Shown: one piece after another, positions 47,660-56,709 of the stretch
Numbering within the stretch: position 1 is the first letter of the stretch
Layout: each line of letters opens with the position of its first letter
Assembly (NCBI GenBank): GCA_035652435.1
Contig: DASRDU010000037.1
Location: 1-64,000, forward strand
Direction of reading: 5' to 3'
DNA: 64,000 bases
Origin: DASRDU01 sp035652435
GTDB taxonomy: Bacteria; Acidobacteriota; Blastocatellia; RBC074
Notes under the pieces: generated by a model
The model's input: the letters and a program-made list of their open reading frames with translations, nothing else
Databases searched by the model: none
Told to the model about the DNA's origin: nothing
Program-made: the position numbers and the translations under genes

Positions 47660-48643
47660 TCAGCCCCCCGCCGGCCTCTCCACATGGCCGCCGAACTTCT
47701 GCCGCATCGCCGACAGCACCTTCTCCGCAAAAGTATGCTCCTGTCTTGAGCGGAAGCGCGTGTAGAGCGATGAAGTGAGGACATCGGCCGGCACTGCCTC
47801 CTCAATCGCGGCCATAATCGTCCAGCGCCCCTCGCCGGAATCCTGGACGAAGCCGGTGTAATTCGAGAGCGACGGGCTTTCGATCAGAGCCATCGCCGTC
47901 AGGTCGAGCAGCCACGAGCCGACCACGCTGCCGCGCCGCCACGTCTCCGCGATGTCGGCGATGTTGAAGGTGTAGCGGTGATCTTCGGGCAGTTCCTTTG
48001 AATCGGCATTGTGAAAGATGTCGAAGCCTTCGGCGTAAGCCTGCATCAGGCCGTATTCGATGCCGTTGTGGACCATCTTGACGAAATGCCCGGCGCCCGA
48101 CGGGCCGCAGTGAATGTAGCCATCTTCGGCGGTGCCGCCCGAATCCGAGCGTCCCGGCGTGCGCGGAGTGTCGCCGCGTCCGGGCGCGAGAGTTTTGAAT
48201 ATCGGGTCGAGGTGTTTCACCGCCTGGTCTGACCCGCCGATCATCAGGCAGTAGCCGCGCTCGACGCCCCAGATGCCGCCGCTCGTGCCGACGTCAACGT
48301 AATGAATGCCGCGCTCCTTGAGCAGCTTCGAGCGGCGCACGTCGTCCTTGTAATACGAGTTGCCGCCGTCAATGATGATGTCGCCCGACTCCATCCGTTC
48401 GGCCAGCGCCATCACCGTCTGCTCGGTCGGGTTGCCCGCCGGGACCATCACCCACGCGGCGCGCGGCTTGTTCAGTTTTTTGACGAAATCATCAAGTGTG
48501 GTCGCGCCGACCGCGCCCGCCGAGGCGATCTGCTTCACGTTGTCCGGGTTGAGGTCGAAGGCGACGCATTCGTGGCCGCCGTTCATCAGGCGGCGCACCA
48601 TGTTGCCGCCCATTCTGCCGAGTCCGATCATTCCGAGTTGCAT
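47660..48643 (-). CDS. gnd: 6-Phosphogluconate dehydrogenase (decarboxylating), short type
   Basis: Oxidative decarboxylation of 6-phosphogluconate to ribulose-5-phosphate. It is 327 residues, the size of the short (YqeC-like, often NAD-preferring) group rather than the ~470-residue classical enzyme. The coenzyme loop GLGRMGGNM is at residues 7-15. The catalytic region appears as HCGPSGAGHFVKMVHNGIEYG with Lys and Asn conserved, and GTSGGIWG precedes it. The neighbours rpiB and zwf make an oxidative pentose-phosphate operon. ATTGGAGAAATG upstream of the start gives a good ribosome-binding site. Confidence 0.95.
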   Translation of the reverse strand: MQLGMIGLGRMGGNMVRRLMNGGHECVAFDLNPDNVKQIASAGAVGATTLDDFVKKLNKPRAAWVMVPAGNPTEQTVMALAERMESGDIIIDGGNSYYKDDVRRSKLLKERGIHYVDVGTSGGIWGVERGYCLMIGGSDQAVKHLDPIFKTLAPGRGDTPRTPGRSDSGGTAEDGYIHCGPSGAGHFVKMVHNGIEYGLMQAYAEGFDIFHNADSKELPEDHRYTFNIADIAETWRRGSVVGSWLLDLTAMALIESPSLSNYTGFVQDSGEGRWTIMAAIEEAVPADVLTSSLYTRFRSRQEHTFAEKVLSAMRQKFGGHVERPAGG

Positions 48644-48768
48644 AGGTCATTTCTCCAATGGGGATGTAGCGGCAAACTTTCGGGGTTTGCTGCTGGTTTT
48701 CGCCAACTGCCTGCCGCCGGGGTCGCCGGCAAACAGGAGAGGTCTGCCGGACAACTCCCGGCTGTGAA

Positions 48769-49221
48769 TCATTTGTGGTATTTCGTTTCGAGCGCATTCA
48801 CTTTGGCCAGTCTCCGTGCGTGACGTTCTTCTCCGGAGAAGGCCGCCGCTATGTAAGCCCGCGCCAGCTCCTTTGCCATCTCGATCCCGATCACGCGCGC
48901 GCCCAGCACCAGCACGTTCATGTCGTCGTGTTCGACGCCCTGATGCGCCGAGTAAGTGTCGTGGCACAGCCCGGCGCGCACGCCCGGCAGTTTGTTTGCC
49001 GCCACCGAAGCGCCCACGCCGCTGCCGCAGATCAGGATGCCGCGCTCCCCGCGCGCTTCGCGCAACGCGACTCCGACGGCTTCGGCGAAGTCGGGATAAT
49101 CCACCGGCGCGCTCGTCCACGTCCCGACATCCACGACTTCGTGCCGCAATTCCTGCAGGAGACTGGTGAGCTTCTGCTTCAGTTCAAACCCCGCGTGGTC
49201 AGAGCCGATCACGATTCGCAT
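48769..49221 (-). CDS. rpiB: Ribose-5-phosphate isomerase B
   Basis: Interconverts ribulose-5-phosphate and ribose-5-phosphate, using the product of Gnd. It is 150 residues, typical of the LacAB/RpiB family. The start MRIVIGSDHAGFELKQ, the CGSGVGASVAANK loop with the catalytic Cys, and the NVLVLGARVIG helix are all family signatures. It is the first gene of the rpiB-gnd-zwf cluster on the minus strand, with AGGAGGACAAC before the ATG. There is a 125-bp gap before gnd, which may contain an internal promoter. Confidence 0.95.
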   Translation of the reverse strand: MRIVIGSDHAGFELKQKLTSLLQELRHEVVDVGTWTSAPVDYPDFAEAVGVALREARGERGILICGSGVGASVAANKLPGVRAGLCHDTYSAHQGVEHDDMNVLVLGARVIGIEMAKELARAYIAAAFSGEERHARRLAKVNALETKYHK

Positions 49222-49293
49222 GTTGTCCTCCTGTGTGGATCAGGCAGTGAGGGCCGGAACTCATCAGGCCCTGCCGCCCGCCCGAAATTCATT

Positions 49294-51375
49294 TCACTGT
49301 TTGTAGGGTTGTGGCGCTCCGCTGCCCTGATTGCCCTGCCCGGAGCAGAGTGCCCTGGCCTGATCAAGTCTTTTCTTCGCCGTCTCAACGCTGAACCCCG
49401 GATTGATGGCGCTTCCGGCATTGTCGAGCGCGAGCTGGTATTCACTCGCCGCCACACACGGGTCGCCGGTTTTTTCGAGCGCCCGCGCGAGCAGGTAGTG
49501 GGCCGAAGCTTTCTGCGGATCAATCCCGAGCGCCCGGCGCGCGTATTTTTCGGCGGCCGGGAAGTCTTCCATGTCCAGGGAAAGGACTGCCAGATTGAGC
49601 CAGGGGAAGATCCAGTCCGGGGCGGCCGCCGTGGCGCGCAGGTAATTATCGCGGGCTTTCGCCTTGTCCTTGAGGTTCACCCAAGTGCGGCCCAGCCCGT
49701 TATAGGGGGCGGCCCATTTCGGGGCCAGCTCGCTCGCGCGGGTGAATCCGGCGAGCGCCTTCTGGTAATCCTTCCGCAGGAAATCGAGCCTTGCCTGAGA
49801 GAGATACTGGTGGGCCTCGTACTTCGGGGTCGGGCGCAGCAGGTTCAGCCAGGCGTAGATGCGCGCGCTCTCGCTCCAGTCGGCCTCGATTTCACTCGCG
49901 TCCTGTTTGAGCGAGTTGACGATCTCTTCCCCGCGTTTTTCGAGCAGCGGGATCACCTGCGCGGATATTTCGAGCGCCTCCTCACGGCTGAGCCCGTTGT
50001 TGACGTTTTTCAGATAAAGATCGTAAGCGCTCGTGCCTTCAGGCTTGACCAGATTCCCGTGCCTGATTTCAGCCAGAATGGCTTCCTTTGCCGAAGTCCG
50101 CGTCAGATAAATCGCTGCCGCCGCCCCGACGCCGAACAGCACGAGTAACACGATCAGCAGCGGCCACAGTCCGCGGCGTCTGGCGGGGGTTGTAGCTGCG
50201 GCCACGGGCGGAGATGTCGGGTAGGAATACGTCGGCATTCCGGGGACGGACTGTGTCCCCGGTGCCTGAGATGGATAGTTCGCATAAACCGGCGGCGGGG
50301 CCTGAGTGAATGGACTCGCGGGTGGCGGGGCGGTGGGCTGTGCGACCGGATTTTGTACCGTCTCAGGTGACCGCTGGTTGAGCGCTTCAATCAGCCCCTG
50401 CGCCAGCAGCGACGCCCTCTGCGGGCGGTCTTCGCGCTCCTTTTGCATGGCCTGCATCACGACCGCCTCGACCGCCGGGGGGATGGCCGGGTTGATCGAA
50501 CGTAACGGCGGCGGGGCCTGACTGATGTGCTGGGCGATGACCGACCGCATGGTCGGCGAGTTGAAAGGCGGCGCGCCGGCGAGCATTTCATACATCACCA
50601 CGCCCAGACTGTAGATGTCCGAACGCCCGTCCAGTTCTTCACCGAGACACTGTTCCGGTGACATGTAGTGCGGCGTGCCGATGACGCTGCCGGCCTGGGT
50701 CAGCGTCCCGCCACCGTCTCCAGACATGGTCAGATTGAGCATCTTCGCGATGCCGAAATCGAGTACCTTCACCCGGCGTCGGCCCGAAGTGAAGTTGACC
50801 ATAATGTTGTCCGGCTTGATGTCGCGGTGGACGATCCCGAGCTGGTGAGCCTCGTCAATCGCGTAACAGACCTGGATCATGATTTCAGCCGTGATCTGCG
50901 GGCTGAGCGGCCCCTGCTGCTGGATCAGGCTGTGCAGGCTCTGGCCTTCGACCAGTTCCATCACCAGATAGAGCAGCCCGCCGCTGATGCCGAAATCATG
51001 AATGGTGACGGCATTCGGGTGCTTGAGCCGCGCCGCCGCCTGAGCCTCGCGGCGGAACCTCTCGGCGCCCTGTGATGAAGCCAGCTGCCCCGGGTGGAGT
51101 ACCTTGACTGCCACACTGTCACCGATGTTGAGCCGCGTGGCCCGGTAGACTGCGCCCATTCCGCCTTCCCCGAGTTTGGCATCAACCCTGTATTTGCCGT
51201 CAATCGTGCTTCCGATCAGCCTGGCCGGGTTGAGTCCGGCGGCGTCAGGCTGACTGCCGGCTGCCCCCCCTGGGTGTGCCTCGCCGACCAGGCGGGTGGC
51301 CATCAGGCCTGCCCCGCAGTCCGTGCAGAATCGCATCCCTTCGGCATTCGAGGTTCCACATTGGGGACAGATCAT
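49294..51375 (-). CDS. Membrane Ser/Thr protein kinase with N-terminal zinc ribbon and periplasmic TPRs
   Basis: A 693-residue protein. A zinc ribbon (C3, C6, C17, C20) is followed by a PASTA-less Hanks kinase domain (about 62-330: GEGGMGAVY loop, K91, HRD at 183-185, DFGIAKML), a Pro-rich linker (about 335-400), one transmembrane helix (about 406-428) and periplasmic TPRs (about 480-680). The kinase appears catalytically complete. It could sense envelope signals through the TPR region. The ATG at 51375 has GAAGGAGAG 6 bp upstream; the longer frame lacks support. It is downstream of the debranching-enzyme gene on the same strand (68 bp gap) and may be cotranscribed. Confidence 0.9.
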   Translation of the reverse strand: MICPQCGTSNAEGMRFCTDCGAGLMATRLVGEAHPGGAAGSQPDAAGLNPARLIGSTIDGKYRVDAKLGEGGMGAVYRATRLNIGDSVAVKVLHPGQLASSQGAERFRREAQAAARLKHPNAVTIHDFGISGGLLYLVMELVEGQSLHSLIQQQGPLSPQITAEIMIQVCYAIDEAHQLGIVHRDIKPDNIMVNFTSGRRRVKVLDFGIAKMLNLTMSGDGGGTLTQAGSVIGTPHYMSPEQCLGEELDGRSDIYSLGVVMYEMLAGAPPFNSPTMRSVIAQHISQAPPPLRSINPAIPPAVEAVVMQAMQKEREDRPQRASLLAQGLIEALNQRSPETVQNPVAQPTAPPPASPFTQAPPPVYANYPSQAPGTQSVPGMPTYSYPTSPPVAAATTPARRRGLWPLLIVLLVLFGVGAAAAIYLTRTSAKEAILAEIRHGNLVKPEGTSAYDLYLKNVNNGLSREEALEISAQVIPLLEKRGEEIVNSLKQDASEIEADWSESARIYAWLNLLRPTPKYEAHQYLSQARLDFLRKDYQKALAGFTRASELAPKWAAPYNGLGRTWVNLKDKAKARDNYLRATAAAPDWIFPWLNLAVLSLDMEDFPAAEKYARRALGIDPQKASAHYLLARALEKTGDPCVAASEYQLALDNAGSAINPGFSVETAKKRLDQARALCSGQGNQGSGAPQPYKQ

Positions 51376-51443
51376 GGACTCTCCTTCAGGTCTGGAGCTT
51401 CTCTCGCGGGCCGCCAGCGGCTTCGCCCCCCACCCGGGTGGTT

Positions 51444-53471
51444 TCAAGCGCCCTGCGATGCCCCGATCACTTTAGCGGGCATCAGGCCGCAGACATCTTC
51501 CACCGTGGCGCGCAGCAGCTCGCCGACGCTCCACGCCTGCGCGATGCAGCCGCGCGGATGATGCGGGGCGTCGCCGTCAAAAATCTCCGGGATCTGGCCG
51601 ACGCCCCGGTCATTGATGAATTCGCTGAAACCTGTCAGCCGCCCCCTCATCAGTTCGCGGTTCTTTTTCGTGCCGCCGTGAGCCTTCAGATACGCCGTCA
51701 CGTAAGGCCCCATCAGCCACGCCCAGACCGTGCCCTGGTGGTAAGACCCGTCACGGCTGGGGATGTCGCCCACGCAATGCCCGCAGTAATCCGGCGACTG
51801 CGGCGCCAGGCTGCGCAGGCCGTAAGGCGTCAGCAGGTCGCGTTCGACCACGGCGACCACCTGCCGGGCTCTCGCGCGGGGCAACATGGAATGCTCCAAG
51901 CTGATGGCAAATATCTGATTGGGACGGATTGCGCCATCACGATACTCCCCATCAATCACGTCGTAAAGGCATCCGGCCTCGTCATTCCAGAAAGCCTGAT
52001 TGAAACTGCGCTTCGCCTGCGCGGCCATCCGCCGGTATTTCTTCTCGCTGGCGGCGTCACCGAACCCCCGGGCCAGCCCCTTCATGACGCAGAGCGCGTT
52101 GTACCAGAGCGCCTGAATTTCGACCGGCTTGCCCTGGCGGGGCGTGATCACCCGCCCGTCAACCCTCGCGTCCATCCACGTCAGCTGCACGCCGTGTTCG
52201 CCCGAATGGAGCAGGCCGTCTGAGTCCACGCGGATGCCGTAGCGCGTGCCGCGTTCGTGCCAGGCGATGATCTCTTTCAGCACCTCGTACAGGTGGTCGC
52301 GCACGAACCGGTCATTGCCGGTGTATTCGACGAGCTTGCGCACCGCTTCGAAGAACCAGAGCGTCGCGTCCACCGTGTTGTACTCCGGCTCTTCGCCCGC
52401 GTCGGGGAAGCGGTTCGGCAGCATGCCGCGGTCCACGTGTCGCGCGAATTCGAGCAGGATGTCGCAGGCCGCGCCGGCCCGGCCCGTCGTCAGCGCGAGC
52501 CCCGCGAGCGCGATCATCGTGTCGCGCCCCCAGTCGCTGAACCAGTGATAACCGGCGATAATCGTCTTGTGGTTGCCGCGCGCGACGATGTATTGGTCCG
52601 CAGCCGCGGTCATGGTGCGGACCAGTTCGTCATCAACCGGGGCGGCGGCCAGCATTGCCCTGCGCCGTTTGATTTCCTGCCGCCGGAATTCGGCCGCCTG
52701 CCCGACCTCGCGGCGTTCGGTCGAGGCGATGACCGCGAGCCCCGCGCGCCGGCTCAGGTCGAACTTCAGTACGAGCGGGCTGAACAAATCTTCGCGGTAA
52801 TCCAGCCCGCGTTCGCGTTCGACCTCGTATTCAAAGTTGCGATACCACCAGCCGTTCGTCTCAACGTCGTCCGCCTCGTGCGCGAAATAGAGCGCGGGCA
52901 GGTCGGGGTACGGCCTGACCGTGGCCATGTTATTTTCCGTCAGCACAAACGAATTGAGCGCGCCATTCTCGTGCGTCGTGCCGTGGTAATCGCGGAACGC
53001 GACGAGCGGCCTCAGCTCGAACTGACAGAGCGCGAAAACGTCGCGCTTTTCCGCCGACTCGAAGTCCGCAACCTCTAACCGATACTCGACGACCGTCGTG
53101 TTCTCGCCGTGCGGCATGAACACGGATTTTTCAATCACTATGCCGGCGACTTCGTAAGTGAAGACCGGGAACGGGTCGAGCCGGAATCGTTTGAGGTATT
53201 GATACCCCTGGGGGTGGATGGCGCCGGGGTACTGGTTGGCCGACAACTCGAAGCGCTCGCCGTCAATCACGAGCGCCTCTTCGAACTTTGATAGTAAAAC
53301 GGCGCGGCCCACGGGCGGCCTGGTCGCGGCAACGAGCAGGCCGTGGTAGCGCCGCGTGTTGAGCCCGGCAATCGTCGAGGAAGCAAATCCGCCCAGCCCG
53401 TTCGTCTCCAGCCATTCGCGCCGCCGGGCCGCCTCCAGACTGCCGCAAACCTCCTGACCAAATTCAATCAT
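51444..53471 (-). CDS. Glycogen-debranching-type amylo-alpha-1,6-glucosidase
   Basis: A 675-residue protein with an N-terminal beta-sandwich (GDE_N-type, about 10-230, LETNGLGGFASSTIAGLNTR) and a C-terminal (alpha/alpha)6 barrel (about 280-660) with WFSDWGRDTMIALAG, a family signature whose Asp is catalytic, and TVWAWLMGPYVTAYL. It should hydrolyse alpha-1,6 branches of glycogen or related glucans in the cytoplasm; no signal peptide was seen. No other glycogen gene is adjacent. It is the first gene of a minus-strand pair with the zinc-ribbon kinase. Confidence 0.9.
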   Translation of the reverse strand: MIEFGQEVCGSLEAARRREWLETNGLGGFASSTIAGLNTRRYHGLLVAATRPPVGRAVLLSKFEEALVIDGERFELSANQYPGAIHPQGYQYLKRFRLDPFPVFTYEVAGIVIEKSVFMPHGENTTVVEYRLEVADFESAEKRDVFALCQFELRPLVAFRDYHGTTHENGALNSFVLTENNMATVRPYPDLPALYFAHEADDVETNGWWYRNFEYEVERERGLDYREDLFSPLVLKFDLSRRAGLAVIASTERREVGQAAEFRRQEIKRRRAMLAAAPVDDELVRTMTAAADQYIVARGNHKTIIAGYHWFSDWGRDTMIALAGLALTTGRAGAACDILLEFARHVDRGMLPNRFPDAGEEPEYNTVDATLWFFEAVRKLVEYTGNDRFVRDHLYEVLKEIIAWHERGTRYGIRVDSDGLLHSGEHGVQLTWMDARVDGRVITPRQGKPVEIQALWYNALCVMKGLARGFGDAASEKKYRRMAAQAKRSFNQAFWNDEAGCLYDVIDGEYRDGAIRPNQIFAISLEHSMLPRARARQVVAVVERDLLTPYGLRSLAPQSPDYCGHCVGDIPSRDGSYHQGTVWAWLMGPYVTAYLKAHGGTKKNRELMRGRLTGFSEFINDRGVGQIPEIFDGDAPHHPRGCIAQAWSVGELLRATVEDVCGLMPAKVIGASQGA

Positions 53472-53842
53472 GATTTTTCCCTCCCAGGGCGACCGTTCGC
53501 CGAAAGCTGCTGTTGCTGAAGTCCGGGCCGGTATTGCTTTTTCTGATCCGACCAGTGACTCCTGGTCCCACTTTTCCTGAGGGCCGTTATTGTAGTTCAG
53601 AACGGCTCCCCTCCCGCAATCTTCTGAGGCGCAGGTGACTCGTCCCGGAATTTATTAATCCGCCGGGTTCAAAATCTATTCCTCCCTATCGCGTCTTCCC
53701 GGAGAAGTGTGCATAATTCCGGAGCATCAGCATCCCTTTCTTCGGTCAGTCAGGGAACAAGGGAATAAACACCAAAGCTCACGCGATATACCGGTGCTTA
53801 AGCGGCACAGGTGCTGCCATCAACGACCCGGAGGAGATTCCT
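53472..53842. other. Intergenic region between divergent units
   Basis: About 370 bp separating the debranching-enzyme gene from the lipid operon. No gene, long repeat or consensus promoter was recognised. Confidence 0.5.
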
Positions 53843-54643
53843 ATGCTGCCAGACAGGCTGGTCGGGCCTGAAACGACCGGATCCCCCGCCTTCTGTAGTG
53901 CGCCGCCAGTCGAACTGCGCGAGGGCCATTACCTGCTGCGCTTCGCGCGGACTGCCGCCGATCTGGATGCGGTGCTGAAACTGCGCTTCGAGGTCTTCAA
54001 TCTGGAACTGGGCGAGGGACTTGAGACATCTTTCCTGACGGGCCGCGATCAGGATGAATTCGACCTGACCTGCCATCACCTGATGGTGGCCGAAGCTGAA
54101 ACCGGCAATGTGGTCGGGACGTATCGAGTGCAGACCGGCGAAATGGCCGCGGCGGCCGGCGGCTTTTATTCGGCGGGCGAGTTCGATCTGTCGCGACTGC
54201 CGGCGGACGTAATGAAGAATTCGATTGAACTGGGGCGCGCCTGCATCGCGCCGGAACACCGCCACACGCAGGTACTTTATCTGCTCTGGAAGGGCCTCGC
54301 GGCTTACCTGAAGCACGAGCGCCGGCGTTACCTGTTCGGCTGCTGTTCGCTGACCAGCCAGGACGCGCGCGAGGCCTGGGCCGTGATGGACCAGCTCCGG
54401 CGGGAAGGCAGCCTGCACCCGCGGTTTTACGTGCCGCCCAGGGCCGGGTTCGAGTGCGAGCCGCCGGGACAGGAAAAACCGGCGGTGAAGATCCCGAAGC
54501 TGTTCAGGACCTATCTGCGCATCGGCGCGAAAGTCTGCGGGCCGCCGGCGATAGACCGGCAGTTCGGGACGATTGATTACTTCGTCATCATGGATATCGA
54601 GGAACTCAGCCCGTTTTCGCGCCGTATGTTCTTCGGCCTGTGA
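53843..54643 (+). CDS. OlsB-like N-acyltransferase (GNAT fold)
   Basis: A 266-residue protein resembling L-ornithine N-acyltransferase OlsB, which transfers a 3-hydroxyacyl chain from ACP to the alpha-amino group of ornithine to form lyso-ornithine lipid. Signatures include LRFEVFNLELGEG near the N-terminus, a GTYRVQTGE strand, and ELGRACIAPEHRH, the conserved core of this acyltransferase group. GGAGGAG before the ATG supports the start. The next gene, a PlsC-type acyltransferase, overlaps it by 4 bp; this pair corresponds to olsB-olsA in known ornithine-lipid loci. The amino acid used may not be ornithine. Confidence 0.78.
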   Translation: MLPDRLVGPETTGSPAFCSAPPVELREGHYLLRFARTAADLDAVLKLRFEVFNLELGEGLETSFLTGRDQDEFDLTCHHLMVAEAETGNVVGTYRVQTGEMAAAAGGFYSAGEFDLSRLPADVMKNSIELGRACIAPEHRHTQVLYLLWKGLAAYLKHERRRYLFGCCSLTSQDAREAWAVMDQLRREGSLHPRFYVPPRAGFECEPPGQEKPAVKIPKLFRTYLRIGAKVCGPPAIDRQFGTIDYFVIMDIEELSPFSRRMFFGL

Positions 54644-55476
54644 CCATAGCTCAGACGACGATGAGGACGCTGCGGGCGATCATCAAATTCATCGCTTTTT
54701 GTCTGCTGACGGCGGGCTTTTACCTGCTCCTGCTCGTCGTCTACCCGCTCGTCTTTGCCTTCGCGCGGGCGGAGCGCGGGTGGCGCTACTTCATCTTCCG
54801 CAACTGGGCGGGAGTGATGGCGTGGCTGCTGGGGATGAAAATCACCGTGCGCGGCGCGCCGCCGCGACCGCCGTTCTTTATGGTGTCAAATCACCTGAGC
54901 TACGTGGACGTGATCGCCTTCGCCTCGCAGCTCGATTGCGTCTTCGTGGCCAAGAGTGACATCGCCAACTGGCCCGCGTTCGGGGTGATGTGCCGCAGCA
55001 TGAATACGATCTTTATTGACCGCACCAATCGGCAGGACATCCCGCGGGTGAATGCGCAGATTGAAAAAGTGATGAGCAACGGCGAAGGCGTGCTGGCCTT
55101 CCCCGAAGGCACCAGTACGAGAGGCGAGGGCGTGCTGCCCTTCAAGCCGGGCGTGCTGGAACCGGCGGCCAGGGCGGGCTGCCCGGTCCATTACGCCAGC
55201 ATCAGTTACCGCACTCCGGCGGGGGAGCCCCCGGCACATCTGGCGGTGAGCTGGTGGGGCGATGCGGCTTTTCTGCCGCACCTGTTCGGTCTTTTTCACG
55301 TATCGGGATTTGAAGCCACGCTGGTTTTCGGCGCCGAAGCGATTGAGGAGAGTGATCGAAAACTGCTGGCCTTGAGGCTGCACGACGCCGTGCAGAAGAT
55401 CTTTGTGCCGGTCGTGGCCGCGGCTGAATCTGTGGAGAAGGGATGCGAGACGAAGCAACATCAACTGATTTCTTAA
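54640..55476 (+). CDS. PlsC/OlsA-like 1-acyl-sn-glycerol-3-phosphate (or lyso-ornithine-lipid) acyltransferase
   Basis: A 278-residue membrane-bound acyltransferase. A transmembrane helix (about 13-37) precedes the HX4D catalytic motif (SNHLSYVDVIAF), and the FPEGTSTRGEG motif binds the phosphate or carboxylate of the acceptor. Next to an OlsB-like gene, O-acylation of a lyso-ornithine-type lipid is the best guess; phosphatidate synthesis is the alternative. It starts with GTG overlapping the previous TGA (GTGA); an in-frame ATG 21 bp later is a second option. The next gene overlaps its 3' end by 34 bp. Confidence 0.85.
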   Translation: MTIAQTTMRTLRAIIKFIAFCLLTAGFYLLLLVVYPLVFAFARAERGWRYFIFRNWAGVMAWLLGMKITVRGAPPRPPFFMVSNHLSYVDVIAFASQLDCVFVAKSDIANWPAFGVMCRSMNTIFIDRTNRQDIPRVNAQIEKVMSNGEGVLAFPEGTSTRGEGVLPFKPGVLEPAARAGCPVHYASISYRTPAGEPPAHLAVSWWGDAAFLPHLFGLFHVSGFEATLVFGAEAIEESDRKLLALRLHDAVQKIFVPVVAAAESVEKGCETKQHQLIS

Positions 55477-55982
55477 CTCAGGTCATGATTACTGATAACC
55501 TTCAGATCCTCTGGCAGGGCCATGCATTGCTCGGCCGGCTCGATGACCACTTATACGTCAATGCCAGCCGGCCTTTATTCAATTACGGAGTCGGCACTCA
55601 TTTCCGTCACTGTCTGGATTCTTACCAGTGCTTTCTCGACGGCCTCGGCACGGGCCGGATAGATTACGACCGCCGCGAAAGGGATACGCTCGTCGAAAAA
55701 GACCGCGCCTGCGCGATGGCCCGGATCGAACTGACCGTCGAGGCGCTCGAAGGGCTGTCATTCACTGACGGCGGGATTCGGCTGCAATCAAGGCAGGATT
55801 CGCCGCACTGGGCCGATTCATCGCCGGGCCGCGAGCTTCAGTTTTTACTGAGCCATACGATTCATCATTACGCCCTCATCGCCCTCATGCTGCGCCTTCA
55901 GGGCTTCGAGCCCGGCGCCGCGTTCGGCGTCGCGCCGTCAACGCTGGAATACTGGAAAGAGAAGTCGGAATGTGTACGGTAA
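55443..55982 (+). CDS. DinB-superfamily protein in the lipid operon
   Basis: A 179-residue soluble protein with the DinB four-helix pattern. Conserved His residues appear in THFRHCLDSYQC and in LSHTIHHYALIALML, the likely metal site. There is no signal peptide. Proteins of this superfamily catalyse thiol or sulfur transfers or remain uncharacterised. The ATG at 55443 follows GGAGAAGGG and overlaps the acyltransferase gene; Met at 55485 is an alternative that removes the overlap. Overlap with both neighbours indicates one tightly coupled operon. Confidence 0.75.
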   Translation: MRDEATSTDFLTQVMITDNLQILWQGHALLGRLDDHLYVNASRPLFNYGVGTHFRHCLDSYQCFLDGLGTGRIDYDRRERDTLVEKDRACAMARIELTVEALEGLSFTDGGIRLQSRQDSPHWADSSPGRELQFLLSHTIHHYALIALMLRLQGFEPGAAFGVAPSTLEYWKEKSECVR

Positions 55983-56689
55983 GCTGGCTGCACGACGACA
56001 GCGGCGGCTATCAGTTATTCTGCAACCGCGACGAGCGCCACACGCGACGGGCGGCCCTGCCGCCGCAGATTCGGGAACGCGGCGGGGTGAAATTCATCGC
56101 CCCCGCAGACGGCGATTTCGGCGGCTCGTGGATCGGCGCGAATCAGTTCGGCCTCTCGCTGTGCCTGCTCAACCGCTATACCGACGAAACAACACACCAA
56201 CGCGGCAATTACACGAGCCGCGGGCTGCTGCTCGTGGAGCTGATGGATTGTCGCTCGCGCTCGCACGTGGGCGGCAGAATCGCGGAGATGGATCTGACAC
56301 GCTTCCGGCCTTTCACCCTCGTCGCGCTGGAACCGGGCGCGCCGGTTTCATTATTTCAGTGGACGGGCCGGGAACTGCTCGTCGAAAGCGACGGCGAATC
56401 GCGGATGCCGCTCGCCTCCTCGTCTTACGACCCGACGGGCGTCGAGGAATTTCGCGGGCGTCAGTTCGCGCAACTGAAAGCCGCGGCCGGAGGGGTCAGC
56501 GCCGACCTGCTGCTCGCTTTTCACCGCAGCCACGCGCCGGAGCCCGGGCCCTGGTCAGCCTGCATGCACCGCGACGACGCGCAGACGGTCAGCTTCAGCC
56601 ACCTCAAAGTCACGCCGGGCGGGATTGAGTTTTATTACCAGCCACAGGCACCATGCCTGGAAGCGCAGGCAGGATTCCTGCGTCTCTGA
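55970..56689 (+). CDS. TANGO2/NRDE-family protein
   Basis: A 239-residue protein starting MCTVSWLHDDSG and containing FCNRDERHTRRAALPP, the NRDE motif that names the family, with Cys2 positioned as a possible N-terminal nucleophile after Met removal. FGGSWIGANQFGLSLCLLNR is another family signature. Human TANGO2 is linked to lipid and CoA metabolism, and NRDE proteins resemble Ntn hydrolases, so an amidase-like role on an acylated amine is conceivable here. It overlaps the DinB-like gene by 13 bp. Confidence 0.85.
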   Translation: MCTVSWLHDDSGGYQLFCNRDERHTRRAALPPQIRERGGVKFIAPADGDFGGSWIGANQFGLSLCLLNRYTDETTHQRGNYTSRGLLLVELMDCRSRSHVGGRIAEMDLTRFRPFTLVALEPGAPVSLFQWTGRELLVESDGESRMPLASSSYDPTGVEEFRGRQFAQLKAAAGGVSADLLLAFHRSHAPEPGPWSACMHRDDAQTVSFSHLKVTPGGIEFYYQPQAPCLEAQAGFLRL

Positions 56690-56709
56690 CCGAGGGACCT
56701 TTGATCGCA

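Noticed and set aside
48120..48200. A possible in-frame insertion in gnd near GDTPRTPGRSDSGG
   Set aside because: Short-type 6-phosphogluconate dehydrogenases normally have a loop of this kind before the HCGPSGAGHF motif, so nothing unusual is implied.
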